This document shows, piece after piece, positions 1 to 5,921 of a stretch of DNA of 6,392 nt. A model generated the notes under the pieces. That model did no database searches. It saw only the letters and a program-made list of their open reading frames with translations, and was not told the origin of the DNA. This stretch comes from Candidatus Poribacteria bacterium (GTDB lineage: Bacteria; Poribacteria; WGA-4E; WGA-3G): positions 1 through 6,392 of the forward strand of contig VYFM01000049.1 of assembly GCA_009842375.1 (NCBI GenBank), read 5' to 3'. The position numbers and the translations under genes are program-made. The stretch's first letter is position 1. The number at the start of each line of letters is the position of its first letter.

Positions 1-38
1 GACTTTATGTAATGAGATGAAAGTGAAGATGTTATTAT

Positions 39-824
39 ATGAAACAGATATTGACTATTGCAGGCTCGGATTCAGGGGGTGGTGCTGGCATACAAGCAGA
101 TATAAAAGCGATTTCTGCCAACGGTGGTTTCGCTATGTCCGCGATTACATCCGTAACTGCACAGAATACAGTCACAGTCACCGATGCTTTTGATCTACCA
201 ATACAACTTATTGAAGCACAACTGGATGCAGTTTTTACTGATTTTGACGTTGCCAGTGTCAAAACAGGTATGCTCTCATCGTCTTCAATTGTTGAGACGG
301 TTGCGAGAAAACTACGTGAATATGCACCAAAATCAATCGTGGTTGATCCAGTGATGATATCGAAAAGCAAGTTCCCTCTCTTAAAAGCCGAAGCGATCAA
401 CAGTCTCAGATACACCTTAATTCCACTTGCAACGGTGATCACGCCTAACGTTTATGAGGCAGAACTACTTGCAGCACAAGATATTCGTACCACAGAAGAT
501 GCGAAAGCTGCTGCAAAAAAAATAGCTGAACTTGGGTGTCATTCAGTACTTGTAAAAGGAGGACATCTTGGTGAGGAAAAAGCTATAGATGTTCTTTATT
601 GTGACGAAGACTGGTCCTATTTTGATGCTGAACGTATTGACACAAACAATACGCACGGAACAGGATGTACATACTCAGCAGCCATCGCAACACATCTGGC
701 ACTTGGAAAGAATTTACTTGAGGCAATTGGTGCTGCAAAGGATTATATTACTAATGCTATACAACACGCATTAGATATTGGGGAAGGACATGGACCAACA
801 AATCATTTCTATTTTTTATCCTAA
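39..824 (+). CDS. thiD: Hydroxymethylpyrimidine / phosphomethylpyrimidine kinase ThiD
   Basis: A 261-residue ribokinase-fold kinase, the normal ThiD length. The family phosphorylates 4-amino-5-hydroxymethyl-2-methylpyrimidine (HMP) and then HMP-phosphate to the pyrophosphate used by ThiE in cytoplasmic thiamine synthesis or salvage. Visible motifs are the N-terminal substrate loop GSDSGGGAGIQAD (residues 9-21), the DPVM block (103-106), TPN (135-137), and the C-terminal anion hole THGTGCT (205-211), whose Cys210 matches the ThiD catalytic cysteine and argues against pyridoxal kinase. After DPVM the sequence reads ISKSKFPLL, where a glycine is common in the family; this is a minor deviation. 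The ATG at 39 gives the standard MKQILTIAGSDSGGGAG start, although only a weak purine-rich stretch (GTGAAGA, 23-29) precedes it. No other thi gene is in the window, so its operon context lies to the left or it stands alone. Its end faces the DUF2203 gene with one base between. Confidence 0.96.
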   Translation: MKQILTIAGSDSGGGAGIQADIKAISANGGFAMSAITSVTAQNTVTVTDAFDLPIQLIEAQLDAVFTDFDVASVKTGMLSSSSIVETVARKLREYAPKSIVVDPVMISKSKFPLLKAEAINSLRYTLIPLATVITPNVYEAELLAAQDIRTTEDAKAAAKKIAELGCHSVLVKGGHLGEEKAIDVLYCDEDWSYFDAERIDTNNTHGTGCTYSAAIATHLALGKNLLEAIGAAKDYITNAIQHALDIGEGHGPTNHFYFLS

Positions 825-825
825 A

Positions 826-1206
826 TTAAAGAGGTTTTCTACCTGAAAAACCGCTCTCTACCTCATGCCAATAGCGTATCTCCCTTTCACCATAACGCCA
901 GCAGAGATACACCTCTTTACCATCACGAATGTGTGGAAAATCTATTAATGCGGGGTCAAGTCCTTTGAGATGACAACCCCGACGTTCAATTCCATTAACA
1001 ATCTCTCTGAACTGTTCTCCGATTTGCATAAGTAGGAAAGCGTTTTTGTGTCCACCGTTGTAAGGAACTACTTCAAAAAAAGGGGTGAGTTCGGCATGCA
1101 GTTTTTCTATTTTTTCTTTCAGTTCCATGAGTGTTGAGACATCCCTTATTAGTTCAGGAATGCACTCGTTTGCTTCCTCGACTGTAAAATATTTTTTCTC
1201 TTGCAT
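826..1206 (-). CDS. DUF2203 family protein
   Basis: A 126-residue soluble protein recognisable as DUF2203. The N-terminus (YFTVEEANECIPEL) matches the family's opening. A charged, probably helical, coiled-coil-like segment follows (about residues 20-45). The C-terminal half carries the family signature: RRGCHLKGLDPALIDFP (75-91), DGKEVYLCWRYGE (95-107), then a WHE and GFSGRKPL ending. The molecular function of DUF2203 is not known to me. The conserved Cys, Trp, Glu and His residues could bind a metal or ligand, but that is speculation. The start is well supported: AAGGAG lies 8 bases upstream of the ATG, and a consensus-like promoter lies just beyond. It appears to be a single-gene unit, convergent with thiD and divergent from murJ. 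Family assignment is firm; role is unknown. Confidence 0.88.
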   Translation of the reverse strand: MQEKKYFTVEEANECIPELIRDVSTLMELKEKIEKLHAELTPFFEVVPYNGGHKNAFLLMQIGEQFREIVNGIERRGCHLKGLDPALIDFPHIRDGKEVYLCWRYGEREIRYWHEVESGFSGRKPL

Positions 1207-1214
1207 CTGTAGGT

Positions 1215-1220
1215 CTCCTT
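1215..1220 (-). promoter_or_regulatory. Ribosome binding site of the DUF2203 gene
   Basis: AAGGAG on the minus strand, 8 bases before the ATG at 1206-1204. It fixes the start of the DUF2203 gene and is the strongest Shine-Dalgarno sequence on the minus strand of this window. Confidence 0.8.
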
Positions 1221-1232
1221 TGTTCTCCTACA

Positions 1233-1261
1233 ACTTTATACGAATTCATAGATGATGTCAA
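1233..1261 (-). promoter_or_regulatory. Sigma-70-type promoter of the DUF2203 gene
   Basis: On the minus strand a perfect -35 box TTGACA (1261-1256) is followed by a TATAAAGT segment (1240-1233). This reads either as TAAAGT with a 17-base spacer or TATAAA with a 15-base spacer. Transcription would start near 1226, giving a leader of about 20 bases that contains the AAGGAG ribosome binding site. Position and spacing fit housekeeping sigma factor recognition; no experimental support can be seen from sequence. Confidence 0.65.
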
Positions 1262-1321
1262 GCATCTAATTTCAGATAGTAGCAAACCGTTAATTATGTC
1301 TTTATAGTAGTAGGCACACTC

Positions 1322-1350
1322 CGGGGAATGCCCTAATGGCATTCGTCCCG
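1322..1350. repeat. GC-rich inverted repeat (hairpin) between DUF2203 and murJ
   Basis: Perfect 7-base arms GAATGCC (1326-1332) and GGCATTC (1338-1344) flank the loop CTAAT. Outside them CGGG (1322-1325) pairs with CCCG (1347-1350) after a two-base bulge (1345-1346), giving about 11 base pairs. Neither strand has a following T-tract, so it is not a classical intrinsic terminator. It lies 8 bases upstream of the candidate murJ -35 box, where an operator or a REP-like repeat are both possible. Confidence 0.6.
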
Positions 1351-1358
1351 TTGATTTC

Positions 1359-1388
1359 TTGACTTGGTATACCGTAACCAACTACGAT
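1359..1388 (+). promoter_or_regulatory. Candidate murJ promoter
   Basis: A -35-like TTGACT (1359-1364, 5 of 6 consensus bases) and a -10-like TACGAT (1383-1388, 4 of 6) are separated by 18 bases. Initiation would then fall around 1394-1396, almost on the murJ ATG at 1398. There is also no Shine-Dalgarno sequence before that ATG. If the promoter is real, the murJ transcript would be leaderless or nearly so. The match is modest. Confidence 0.35.
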
Positions 1389-1397
1389 TAACCTTAT

Positions 1398-3047
1398 ATG
1401 GAAGAAAATAACACTAAATCTGCTGCGGATCAGAACCAGAATGTTACCCGTGCTGCAGGAATTGTAAGCATCGCAGTGATGGGATCTCGTATCCTCGGAC
1501 TTGCACGTGAAACAGCAATCGGTTACTTCTTTCCTGCAAAGATCAGTGCGGATGCGTTTTACCTTGCTTTCCGTATTCCAAACTTCCTTCGAGATCTGTT
1601 TGGAGAAGGTATCTTAAGCAAGGCGTTTATCACCACTTTCGTTGCCACAGAAGCGGAAGATGGAGAAGAAGCAGCATGGAATTTGACAAACCACATCTTT
1701 AATTTGGTGATTCTTCTCTTAGTCTGTATTGTTGGATTGGGTATTGTTTTTGCTCCTACTGTTATTGATGTGTTGGCACAACACAATTTTGACAAAGAAT
1801 TAGATTATGCTGAAAATCACGGATTTACGAGTAAAATAGAACTTGCCATATACCTAACCCAGTTAATGTTTCCTTATCTGCTATTCGTTTCACTGGCTGC
1901 AATTGCAATGGGATTATTGAATAGCAAGGGAAAATTTGGTATCCCCGCATGTGCCTCTTCCTTCTTTAATCTGAGTTCGCTTATAATCGGGATAGGTGGC
2001 TACTATTTGTTTCCATTAAGAGGAGTACATCCGGTAACAGGGATGGCTATCGGTGTAACCGTCGGTGGAATTGCTCAATTTTTGATTCAAGTGCCATCCA
2101 TGTATCGCGTCGGTTATCGGTATCGTCCACTTATAAGTTTACGAAATCCGAGGGTGCTTCAAGTTATCAATTTGATTGGTCCTGCCGTCTTAGGTGTTGC
2201 AGTAGTACAAGTAAATCAACTAACAAATACATTCTTTATCACATCAGATTCCGCTTGGTTGACCTGGATTAGCAGGGCATACCGAGTTGTACATCTTCCC
2301 ATTGGGATATTCGGAGTCGCGATTTCAACAGTAGCACTTCCGCAACTCGCGAAATTCGCGACTGAAGGTGACACGCAGAATTTTCGCAACTCACTCTCTT
2401 ATGCATTTCGGCTGCTACTTACTGTAACAATCCCTGCCACCATCGGTCTTATGGTTTTATCTGAACCGATAAGTAGATTGCTGTTTGAGTGGGGTGCTAC
2501 TGTCACTGAGGACACATTTCAAACTGGAGGATTATTGTTTGTCTATGCGTTCGGTTTATGTGGGTTTTCTGCACTCAAGATTGTTACAGATGGATTTTAT
2601 GCATACAAAGACATTCGTGCACCTGTCATCGTTAGCATTTGTGCTGTTGTACTTAACATCTTTCTCAATTACATATTTATCTTCCAACAACTATTTTTTG
2701 ACCCAAGGGCAGTGGTATTTTCAACTGTTCTAACTGTGACTTTGAATAGTGCTGTTTTACTGTATTTGCTCCGTCGCAAAGTTGGACGATTAGGACTAAA
2801 ACCTATTGTTCCCTTAACATTTAAAATCTTAATTGCATCAGTAGTGATGGGGTTAGTGTGTTGGATTGCTAATGGATTTATCGAACAGGATTTGCTTGGA
2901 ACAGAGGGTATCATTCAACGTATCGTAAACGTGTTCGCACCGATCACTTTCAGTATGTTGGCACTTGCAGGAATGTATAAGGTTTTGAAGGTCGCAGAAT
3001 TTGATGATATACTGAACACATTTAAACGAAGATTCCGAAATCAATAA
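1398..3047 (+). CDS. murJ: Lipid II flippase MurJ (MviN family)
   Basis: A 549-residue polytopic inner-membrane protein of the MOP superfamily. MurJ moves the peptidoglycan precursor lipid II from the cytoplasmic to the periplasmic face for wall assembly. Family landmarks are SRILGLARE in the first membrane helix (30-38), the highly conserved FRIPNFLRDLFGEG (58-71) with its arginines, the MFPYLLFVSLAAIAMGLLNSKGKFG stretch around residues 155-179, and LPIGIFGVAISTVALPQL near residue 300, which matches the family's PLGIFGVAIGTVLLP. Hydrophobic segments continue to near the C-terminus, consistent with the usual 14 helices. The first ~18 residues are a polar, Asn/Gln-rich extension. No ribosome binding site precedes the ATG; translation may be leaderless, or the true start may be slightly different. 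hisF follows after 18 bases, so the two are probably co-transcribed. Confidence 0.96.
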   Translation: MEENNTKSAADQNQNVTRAAGIVSIAVMGSRILGLARETAIGYFFPAKISADAFYLAFRIPNFLRDLFGEGILSKAFITTFVATEAEDGEEAAWNLTNHIFNLVILLLVCIVGLGIVFAPTVIDVLAQHNFDKELDYAENHGFTSKIELAIYLTQLMFPYLLFVSLAAIAMGLLNSKGKFGIPACASSFFNLSSLIIGIGGYYLFPLRGVHPVTGMAIGVTVGGIAQFLIQVPSMYRVGYRYRPLISLRNPRVLQVINLIGPAVLGVAVVQVNQLTNTFFITSDSAWLTWISRAYRVVHLPIGIFGVAISTVALPQLAKFATEGDTQNFRNSLSYAFRLLLTVTIPATIGLMVLSEPISRLLFEWGATVTEDTFQTGGLLFVYAFGLCGFSALKIVTDGFYAYKDIRAPVIVSICAVVLNIFLNYIFIFQQLFFDPRAVVFSTVLTVTLNSAVLLYLLRRKVGRLGLKPIVPLTFKILIASVVMGLVCWIANGFIEQDLLGTEGIIQRIVNVFAPITFSMLALAGMYKVLKVAEFDDILNTFKRRFRNQ

Positions 3048-3055
3048 GATTTGGT

Positions 3056-3061
3056 AAGGAG
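3056..3061 (+). promoter_or_regulatory. Ribosome binding site that sets the hisF start
   Basis: AAGGAG lies 4 bases before the ATG at 3066, in the short murJ-hisF gap. An in-frame TTG at 3051 lies upstream of this motif and would add five residues (MVRRY) foreign to the family. The ATG at 3066, giving MLTKRIIPCLDV, is therefore the better start. Confidence 0.8.
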
Positions 3062-3065
3062 ATAT

Positions 3066-3845
3066 ATGCTAACAAAACGAATTATTCCGTGTTTAGATGT
3101 CCGTGCGGGGAAGGTAACCAAAGGCATCGCTTTCCAAGGCAATGTTGATGTCGGCGACCCAGTAGAAATGGCACGGTTTTATTATGATAGCGGTGCTGAT
3201 GAACTCGTCTTTTACGACATTACGGCAAGCAATGAACGGCGCGATATAATGATAGATGTTGTCTCTGCCGTTGCAGCCGAAATCTTTATACCGTTTTCTG
3301 TCGGTGGCGGGTTGCGGACACTTGAAGATATGCGACGCGTCCTACTTGCAGGTGCAGAAAAGGTCAGTATAGATTCAGGTGCTGTGCGAAATCCTGATAT
3401 CATATCTGAAGGTGCCCGTGCATTCGGAAGTCAGTGTGTCGTCTTGAGCATGCAAGTAAAAAAAGTTCCTAAGAGTGAACAAATACCGAGTGGATATGAA
3501 ATCTATATTGATGGTGGACGGAAACCTGTCGGATGGGATGCACTGGAATGGTCTGTTCGCGGTGTTGACTTAGGAGCAGGGGAGATTGTAGTGAATAGTA
3601 TTGATGCAGATGGCACAAAAGCAGGATATGAATTGGAACTAACAGGTGCTATCGCAGACCTTGTGCCTGTGCCCGTTATTGCTTCTGGTGGTGCAGGAAA
3701 TCCACAACATCTACGCGATGTTTTTGTTGAAAGCAATGCTGATGCGGCAATTGTGGCTTCTATCACACACTATGGTGAATTCACAATTGAGAGTATTAAA
3801 TCCTATTTAGAAGATGAAGGTGTGAGTGTTAGAGATACGTGGTAA
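3066..3845 (+). CDS. hisF: Imidazole glycerol phosphate synthase cyclase subunit HisF (Asp130 replaced by Gln)
   Basis: A 259-residue TIM-barrel protein. HisF uses ammonia from the glutaminase HisH to convert PRFAR to imidazole glycerol phosphate and AICAR, joining histidine to purine synthesis. Landmarks are RIIPCLDV (5-12, Asp11 present), GDPVEMA (30-36), DELVFYDITAS (45-55, Asp51 present), PFSVGGG (76-82), SIDADGTKAGY (168-178) and the second phosphate loop IASGGAG near residue 203. The strand normally ending in the second catalytic aspartate (Asp130 in Thermotoga maritima HisF) reads VVLSMQVKKV here, with Gln at residue 130 (codon CAA, 3453-3455). It is followed by a longer PKSEQIPSGYEIYIDGG-type segment that I recall from delta-proteobacterial HisF proteins, which keep the Asp. 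No hisH or other his gene is nearby; it follows murJ by 18 bases. It may be a working variant HisF or a diverged paralogue. Confidence 0.92.
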   Translation: MLTKRIIPCLDVRAGKVTKGIAFQGNVDVGDPVEMARFYYDSGADELVFYDITASNERRDIMIDVVSAVAAEIFIPFSVGGGLRTLEDMRRVLLAGAEKVSIDSGAVRNPDIISEGARAFGSQCVVLSMQVKKVPKSEQIPSGYEIYIDGGRKPVGWDALEWSVRGVDLGAGEIVVNSIDADGTKAGYELELTGAIADLVPVPVIASGGAGNPQHLRDVFVESNADAAIVASITHYGEFTIESIKSYLEDEGVSVRDTW

Positions 3846-3872
3846 AATGGTATTGTTAACCTAATACCATTT
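3845..3872 (+). terminator. Hairpin just after hisF, possible weak terminator
   Basis: Ten-base perfect arms AAATGGTATT (3845-3854) and AATACCATTT (3863-3872) enclose an 8-base loop, starting on the last base of the hisF stop codon. The stem is AT-rich and followed by only a short T-run, so it would be a weak intrinsic terminator. Its right arm overlaps the left end of the palindromic element at 3863-4024, so it may have arisen with that element. Confidence 0.4.
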
Positions 3873-3899
3873 CTAAATGATGAAGGATCATTATTTTAT

Positions 3900-3930
3900 A
3901 GGTCGGAGTGAGTAAAGCGAAGTCCGACCT
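3900..3930 (+). repeat. REP-like hairpin, left copy
   Basis: AGGTCGGA (3900-3907) and TCCGACCT (3923-3930) are perfect 8-base inverted arms around a 15-base loop containing GTGAGTAAAGCGAAG. It forms the left half of the larger palindrome. Confidence 0.6.
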
Positions 3931-3954
3931 GGGAAACACAATAAAATCATACGT

Positions 3955-3984
3955 GTCGGACATCGCTTTGCTCACTCCGACCTA
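3955..3984 (-). repeat. REP-like hairpin, right inverted copy
   Basis: GTCGGA (3955-3960) and TCCGAC (3976-3981) enclose a 15-base loop. Read on the minus strand from 3984, it is 28/30 identical to 3899-3928. Its local stem is two base pairs shorter than that of the left copy, so this copy is the more decayed one. Confidence 0.6.
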
Positions 3985-4041
3985 CAGTCTATTGTGACAA
4001 TTTATCAATTAGAGATGGTATAATGTGCAGACGATATAATC

Positions 4042-4060
4042 GAGTGGATTCTATCCACTC
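4042..4060 (-). repeat. Perfect 8-bp hairpin spanning the permease stop codon
   Basis: GAGTGGAT (4042-4049) and ATCCACTC (4053-4060) are separated by three bases. On the minus strand the stop codon of the ABC permease (4053-4051) begins on the last base of the first arm and runs into the loop. The sequence after the hairpin on that strand is AT-rich but lacks a clear T-run, so a terminator role for the ABC operon is possible but weak. Confidence 0.45.
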
Positions 4061-4857
4061 CGTTTTAGCCTTCCCACACGTTTCGCATATTTCTCAGCGA
4101 GATGAAAAACCCAGAAACCAAGCGGAATCAGAACAATACCAATAATGAGTAACAGCAACAAGTTCCCTGCTTGACTTTCAACTGATGCATTCTCCAACAT
4201 CGCTGCACGGATGGACCTAAGCGTATAGGTTGCGGGTGATATTTTAGATAGCGGTTGAAGCCATTCAGGAAGCACCTCTATCTCATAATAGATACCAGAT
4301 ATTAGGAGTAGCACAGACTGAAGAATCCCTGTTGCTGCTTGTCCTTTTTCTGGAGAAAGTAACGGAAAAATAGCAGCCATCAACCCAATACCGATGAAGG
4401 AAAGACTTGAAACAGCAACGGTCACTGCCATTGTAAGCCAATTCGCACTACCTAAATCGATGTGTTCACCAAAAAAGAACGGCATAATCGCTAAAACTAA
4501 ACCTGTCCGTAATAATCCATACAAGATTGCGAAGAGACAGGAGCCGACAAGATGCGTGATACGATATATCGGTGCCATGAAGGTATATTCTATCGTTCCT
4601 TCCCACCGTTCCCATGTAATTGCATCACTCACCTCGCGCATCATGATGGATAGAAATCCCCAGATGAGTGCACCGATTACAAGATAGAGCACATCCTGAC
4701 TGCTGCCGCGTCCAACCATAATTAACCCGATTGTCAGAGCGTTGACAATGGAGTAACTGAAAAACAGTATTTCCCAATTTAGATACCGTTTCAACAGGTT
4801 AAAGTTACGCTCAATAAAAGCGTAGGATATGACAGTTTCTCGTCCGATATTCAGCAT
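4051..4857 (-). CDS. ABC-2 type exporter permease
   Basis: A 268-residue integral membrane protein of the ABC-2 permease family, the usual length. About six hydrophobic segments are visible, roughly at residues 29-48, 56-73, 102-128, 139-165, 175-193 and 232-252. A short cytoplasmic motif ERWEGTIEYTFMAP (83-96) is typical of this family and probably contacts the ATPase. The stretch from about 187 (SGIYYEIEVLPEWLQPLSKISPATY) matches the conserved ABC-2 region before the last helix. The tail is basic (KRVGRLKRSG). It starts 4 bases after the ATPase stop, and its likely ribosome binding site (GAGGGA) lies inside the last codons of that gene, so the two are translationally linked. They probably form a homodimeric-permease exporter. 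Substrate cannot be read from the sequence; drugs, lipids and polysaccharides are all exported by relatives. Confidence 0.9.
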   Translation of the reverse strand: MLNIGRETVISYAFIERNFNLLKRYLNWEILFFSYSIVNALTIGLIMVGRGSSQDVLYLVIGALIWGFLSIMMREVSDAITWERWEGTIEYTFMAPIYRITHLVGSCLFAILYGLLRTGLVLAIMPFFFGEHIDLGSANWLTMAVTVAVSSLSFIGIGLMAAIFPLLSPEKGQAATGILQSVLLLISGIYYEIEVLPEWLQPLSKISPATYTLRSIRAAMLENASVESQAGNLLLLLIIGIVLIPLGFWVFHLAEKYAKRVGRLKRSG

Positions 4858-4861
4858 CGGT

Positions 4862-5761
4862 TTACGTTCCCTCCTCTTCCAAATCTTTTCCTGTAAGTGC
4901 TATAAATACATCTTCTAAAGTCACAGGTGTGTCGTTTTGGGGTGGTGCTTTTGCAATCAGTTCCTTAACAGTGCCTTCAGCAATAAATTTTCCGTTGTCA
5001 ATTATTGCAAGTCGATCACATAACCTCTCTGCTTCTGCCATATCATGTGTTGTAAGGACGATAACTGCATTCCGTTCGTCTCGGATCTCTTCAATGAAGG
5101 TTTGCACATCCCGTTTCGATTTCGGGTCAAGTCCTGTTGTTGGCTCATCAAGGAGAAGCAACATCGGTGTTGTGAGAAGTGCGCGTGCAATTGCGACCTT
5201 CTGTTGCATACCGCGCGAGAGTTGTTCCATCTCTTCGTCCATTCGTTTTGCTTCAAAACCAAGTCTTTCCAAAATATTACGTGCCCTCTTCTTGGCTTCC
5301 GTAGATGATATTCCGTATAACCGTGCAGCATAGACCAAATTCTCTGCTGAAGATAGACGTTTAAAGAAGGATGCCTCAACAGATACACGATTCATGACGC
5401 GTCTCACTTTCATACTATGTGTAACGACATCATCTCCGAATACATGTATGCTTCCAGCATCCGGCAATAGAAGTGTTGAGATAAGCCGTATTAGTGTTGA
5501 TTTTCCTGATCCATTAGCACCGAGAATACCGTATATTTCACCAATGTTGACATCAAGTGAGATGCCATCAACAGCACGAATGGTCTCTTTCTCACGCTTG
5601 AACAGTCTGTATATCTTTTGATGAAAACGAAGTTTCTCATCAGACTTTTTCGTCCGATGAAAATGTTTCGTAACGTCGCGGACAGTTAATCCATATATAG
5701 GTTGTCCAACTTTTCTTCCTACCACTTGACTCAACGTCCTCCAAATCCCTTGACATTTCAT
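4862..5761 (-). CDS. ABC exporter ATP-binding protein
   Basis: A 299-residue nucleotide-binding subunit of an ABC-2 exporter. Motifs in order are Walker A GANGSGKST (81-89), signature LSRGM (181-185), Walker B LLLLDEP with catalytic Glu (201-207), D-loop GLDP (210-213), and switch histidine in TTHD (237-240). The Q-loop region (NRVSVEASFFKRLSSAEN, 124-141) shows Glu or Val rather than the usual Gln. A basic insertion (about 35-60) separates the first two strands. The start is uncertain: the ATG at 5761 lacks a clear ribosome binding site and adds about 20 residues before the first conserved strand. A GGAGG at 5742-5738 lies inside the frame, but the next in-frame alternatives (TTG 5734, GTG 5725) are 3 and 12 bases from it, neither ideal. 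It is first in a two-gene operon with the permease. Confidence 0.93.
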   Translation of the reverse strand: MKCQGIWRTLSQVVGRKVGQPIYGLTVRDVTKHFHRTKKSDEKLRFHQKIYRLFKREKETIRAVDGISLDVNIGEIYGILGANGSGKSTLIRLISTLLLPDAGSIHVFGDDVVTHSMKVRRVMNRVSVEASFFKRLSSAENLVYAARLYGISSTEAKKRARNILERLGFEAKRMDEEMEQLSRGMQQKVAIARALLTTPMLLLLDEPTTGLDPKSKRDVQTFIEEIRDERNAVIVLTTHDMAEAERLCDRLAIIDNGKFIAEGTVKELIAKAPPQNDTPVTLEDVFIALTGKDLEEEGT

Positions 5762-5816
5762 AGTTACTTTTACACATAAAGTATTTTTGGACTTGGGATA
5801 TGGTAGGTGTTATTAT
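5762..5816. other. AT-rich spacer between the ABC operon and the methyltransferase-like gene
   Basis: This short segment lies between the ABC ATPase start and the likely ancestral end of the right-hand gene. It should hold the ABC operon promoter, but I see no convincing -35/-10 pair on the minus strand (TACTTT at 5783-5778 is only a loose -10 match), no terminator hairpin and no gene. Confidence 0.4.
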
Positions 5817-5921
5817 TTAGTTGAGATCGAAGATTGATTTTTGTATAGGTTTACCAGTCCATGGGTTCTTGAGTGGTGGTATATTTATAATTTTATTCCT
5901 TTTTTGGTTATTTTGATAATA
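5817..5921 (-). pseudogene. Probable severed C-terminal tail of the methyltransferase-like gene
   Basis: After the TAA at 5924-5922 the same minus-strand frame stays open for 34 codons until TAA at 5819-5817. The translation is hydrophilic and protein-like, with IPPLKNPWTGKP in the middle and KSIFDLN at the end. As I recall them, relatives of this family continue past the ILTIEEL-type motif with a short Lys/Pro-rich tail. The segment therefore looks like the original C-terminus cut off by a nonsense codon (for example GAA to TAA) rather than random intergenic DNA. Chance openness over 34 codons in AT-rich DNA is not negligible, so this remains an inference. Confidence 0.4.

Larger units (their letters stand above)
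3863..4024. mobile_element. MITE-like imperfect palindromic element (about 160 bases)
   Basis: The hisF-permease gap is dominated by a long inverted repeat. The outer ends ATACCATTTCTAA (3864-3876) and the reverse complement of 4009-4021 match at 12 of 13 bases, and similarity continues inward through TGAT (3878-3881). The inner arms 3899-3928 and 3955-3984 match at 28 of 30 bases; each begins TAGGTCGGAGTGAG and ends GTCCGAC when read outward-in on its own strand. The spacer is 26 bases (3929-3954). Each inner arm is itself a small hairpin. The element has no coding capacity and no recognisable transposase. This layout fits a non-autonomous, transposase-mobilised element or a paired REP-like repeat. 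I could not define a target-site duplication. Confidence 0.6.

Noticed and set aside
833..852. GGTTTT/AAAACC inverted repeat at the convergent thiD-DUF2203 junction as a bidirectional terminator
   Set aside because: The stem is only 6 AT-rich base pairs with an 8-base loop, lies inside the DUF2203 coding end, and has no clean T-tract.
1154..1381. Minus-strand 75-codon open frame in the DUF2203-murJ spacer
   Set aside because: It overlaps the DUF2203 start, its promoter and the GC-rich hairpin, shows no family resemblance and has no ribosome binding site.
3051..3065. TTG at 3051 as the hisF start
   Set aside because: It lies upstream of the AAGGAG ribosome binding site and adds five non-family residues, whereas ATG 3066 gives the standard HisF N-terminus.
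3899..3984. Two related repeat units with a spacer, considered as a minimal CRISPR
   Set aside because: The two copies are in inverted rather than direct orientation, there are only two, and no cas gene is present; a palindromic REP/MITE-like element explains them better.
4929..5333. Plus-strand 134-codon open frame inside the ABC ATPase gene
   Set aside because: It is antisense to an intact ATPase with all catalytic motifs; Ser/Arg-rich composition is typical of a reverse reading of such a gene.
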